From Serendipita indica DSM 11827 (Eukaryota; Basidiomycota; Agaricomycetes; Sebacinales; Serendipitaceae), in the NCBI GenBank assembly GCA_910890315.1, contig CAJVGD010000046.1, positions 558,001 to 622,000 of the forward strand: a stretch of DNA of 64,000 nucleotides, written 5' to 3'. Each line of letters starts with the position of its first letter. Position 1 is the first letter of the stretch. The notes below the pieces were generated by a model that saw only the letters and a program-made list of their open reading frames with translations, was not told where the DNA came from and did not search any database. The translations under genes and the position numbers were made by a program. Positions 62,105-64,000 of the stretch are shown here, piece after piece.

Positions 62105-62808
62105 TCAAGCAACAGTGACTGGCTGTTGCTGCCCCGACGGTGATGGTGCGTCTATGACAGACCGTCAGCAAAAGACGATGGGCAAAATGGTATAAACTCA
62201 CACTGCGGCGCAACCGGTCTGTTTGCTTCACCCATTGTTCTGTTTAATAGCACACCAACTCCCTCAAAGACTCCCAGCAAAATCCCGCAGGCGACCGCGC
62301 TGCCTAGTGTTGCCTTTGGACCACCTGGCGATAACCATAAGGAATCGAATGGAGATATCCATTCTCTGTAAACTCACTTCGTAGTGCTAGACATCCACCA
62401 GTCATGAATCCAGAAATGATTCCATTCCAGGCGTCCTCCTTCTGTCGATAGCTCTTGACTGTACAGTCAAACGTCGAAAACATTCCTCCCCAGACTCCAA
62501 AGTTACCGCCAGTGACGGGTGCTCGCGCTTTTATGGATGACAGTGCCCCAACCAGGCGTTCTCCCTGTATGACATGGCCGAATCAGCAAAACAATGTCCC
62601 GGAACGTGAAATGGATGTAAAACAACCCTTGGAGAGTTTCTCGAGCCTTTTATTCCATGCCAGATGCCTCCTCCGATAGCACCCATCGCAAACGCACCGC
62701 CAAAATCGTTGAGAATGACCCATGGGCTACAATAAAGGGTGAACCAGGAGCAATAAGATACTGAAAAGGAGAATACCAGGGGTCTCGTGTGTGGTCAGCG
62801 TGCGACAT
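62105..62808 (-). CDS. TIM17: Tim17, mitochondrial inner-membrane translocase subunit
   Basis: Core subunit of the TIM23 complex that imports presequence proteins into the matrix. The spliced protein starts [43 protein letters not shown], matching Tim17 N termini including the two acidic residues. Then come [61 protein letters not shown] and [29 protein letters not shown], giving four membrane helices with G-x-x-x-G packing motifs. The C terminus ANRPVAPQ continues through an intron to [15 protein letters not shown], ending at 62105. The two family cysteines lie in DPCPW and FDCTV. Four introns. It is head to head with the Duo1 gene, 63 nt apart. Confidence 0.92.
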
Positions 62809-62871
62809 GGGATTCAAGGGTGCAAGGTCAGGTTCCAAGTTTTTTGTCTGGCGTTTCTTGTCGAGCACCGT
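62809..62871. promoter_or_regulatory. Very short bidirectional promoter, Tim17 / Duo1
   Basis: 63 nt separate the divergent start codons. It contains a T-run (GTTTTTTGTC) at about 62839-62848 and no TATA-like element. Confidence 0.45.
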
Positions 62872-63892
62872 ATGGCACATTTTACCGGCTTTGAGGGCAA
62901 TCTCGCGGATACGACGCCACTAAAGCTCAATACGCGTCATGGAGGTGATGATATGTCTGTTTCTGATCTCTCCACGACGCCTCAGTTTCGATGGATGGGC
63001 GACGCCGCTCCAGCCACTCCAGGCAGCGTCCAGGACGAGAAAGAGGCCAGCGGGGATACATCTTGGATGCATGAACAGAGCCACGATGTGATAGAGCAGT
63101 CATTTGATGAGACGCTGCAGTTTCAACAGACGACAGTCGACGAGGATGCGGATCGCAGCGGGATGCACACGCCTGTGGCACCCGGTCGAAACAACGAGGA
63201 TCAGGAACTCGAAGAGTTTGCTTTTACACTCAGGAAGATGAGACGGACCATCAATGGCATGACAGACGTCCTGCGGTCCACAATCCCAGAGTATCAGGTA
63301 CTCAGGCGCTGTTAGTGAGACCGAGAAATACTTAGCTCGTGTACAGAGGATGCAGAGAGCGATTGAAAACTGGGATTCTTTGAGCAAGCAGTACAACGCG
63401 ATCATGATCGAAACCGAGAAGACTGCAAGGGTTTTGGAGGACCCGTCGTGGCCAGGACGTGATTTGGTACGTATGATTTCCGCCAGAATTTGAGTCCTCT
63501 GACGTGATCGTAGGAGGAACTACAACTACAGCAGGCTCAAGCAGCCGAAGAGGAGCGACGAAGACTGGAAGAGGCGGAGCTAGAACTTCAGCGTCAAAGA
63601 GAGGAGGAAGAGCGACAGGAGCGGTTGTTGCGCGAGAGACTAGAACAGGAAAGACTGGCCAAACAATCATCTGTTCGCGGAAGGGGCAGAGGGCGAGGTG
63701 TTCCCCCTCCCACACGAGGATTGACAGGTAAATATCCTCCTCGTGACTCTATGTAATCTAAAATTACCCGCAGGTTCTACGGGCTCGTTACGTGGAAGTA
63801 AGATCGCTCGAGGGGCTGGCTCCTCAGTCTCCTCTCGTGGTTCAGTATCGAGTCGTGTATCAGTATCTTCGGTCAGGGGACGCTACAGCTAA
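62872..63892 (+). CDS. DUO1: DASH/Dam1 complex subunit Duo1
   Basis: Part of the ring-forming DASH complex that couples fungal kinetochores to microtubules. The N terminus MAHFTGFEGNLADTTPLKLN is followed by a disordered acidic segment. The family core is LEEFAFTLRKMRRTINGMTDVLRSTIPEYQ and, after an intron, LVQRMQRAIENWDSLSKQYN, which form the coiled coil used for complex assembly. A long Glu/Arg/Gln helix follows (EELQLQQAQAAEEERRRLEE and on) and the C-terminal tail is basic with repeated Arg-Gly-Ser (RGRGRGRGVPPP, GSLRGSKIARGAGS), ending RGRYS at 63892. Such a basic tail could touch microtubules. Three introns. Length of about 280 residues is normal for basidiomycete Duo1. Confidence 0.85.
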
Positions 63893-64000
63893 AGTATTGC
63901 CTAAACTTACTGGGGCTCATGTGTACACTTTGTTTGTATTGACATCTTGTACCCTACCATCCCGTCCCCTCCACAAAACTCGACGCATTGGCTTTGATTC

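Overview
This window reads as a nuclear segment of a basidiomycete fungus, probably an agaricomycete; I would not name a genus. Genes are dense on both strands and broken by many short GT..AG introns of about 45-65 nt. GC content looks near 50%. The gene set is typically fungal: DASH subunit Duo1, the 60S factor Rei1, a fused allantoicase/ureidoglycolate lyase, Atg27 and a one-chain FGAM synthase. I found no rRNA or tRNA genes, no CRISPR array and no transposon or virus-derived element.

Layout. 1-425 (-): 5' part of an orphan disordered protein that runs off the left edge. 724-2111 (-): secreted ferritin-like Rds1-type protein. 2595-5574 (-): cysteinyl-tRNA synthetase. 5637-7594 (+): Ariadne-type RBR ubiquitin ligase. 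7772-8829 (-): securin-like protein. 9304-11762 (+): proline-rich orphan. 12412-13785 (-): cysteine-cluster orphan. 14067-15207 (-): SET-domain protein. 16413-17653 (-): C2H2 factor. 17818-20675 (-): hormone-sensitive-lipase-type hydrolase. 21014-23329 (+): allantoicase/ureidoglycolate lyase fusion. 23371-25616 (-) and 26859-28909 (-): two F-box genes around a 1.2 kb gene-free gap. 29849-32700 (-): Rad54. 32886-37673 (-): Drs2-type P4-ATPase. 37934-39457 (+): Rei1. 39922-42030 (+): Tyr/Arg/Pro-rich orphan. 42278-44492 (-): NIPA-type Mg transporter. 44565-45310 (+): glyoxalase I. 45482-46157 (+): ATP synthase delta. 46280-46987 (-): Dap1-type heme protein. 47091-49817 (+): glutamate-cysteine ligase. 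49975-52290 (+): lysyl-tRNA synthetase. 52681-54689 (+): PHD protein like Cti6. 54835-58922 (+): FGAM synthase. 59014-60039 (-): Atg27. 60073-62013 (+): ataxin-3-type deubiquitinase. 62105-62808 (-): Tim17. 62872-63892 (+): Duo1.

The genes do not form a pathway cluster; most are single-copy housekeeping functions (translation, purine and glutathione synthesis, DNA repair, membrane traffic, mitochondria, ubiquitin). What stands out is architecture. At least five head-to-head pairs have start codons only about 30-105 nt apart. Both aminoacyl-tRNA synthetases carry two in-frame ATGs that would give mitochondrial and cytosolic forms from one gene. The lipase has a long phospho-site-rich insert inside its hydrolase fold. 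I saw no convincing new multi-gene system. The least explained genes are the disordered or cysteine-rich orphans at 9.3-13.8 kb and 39.9-42.0 kb. Exon edges were worked out by eye from splice signals and protein similarity recalled from memory, so single junctions may be wrong.
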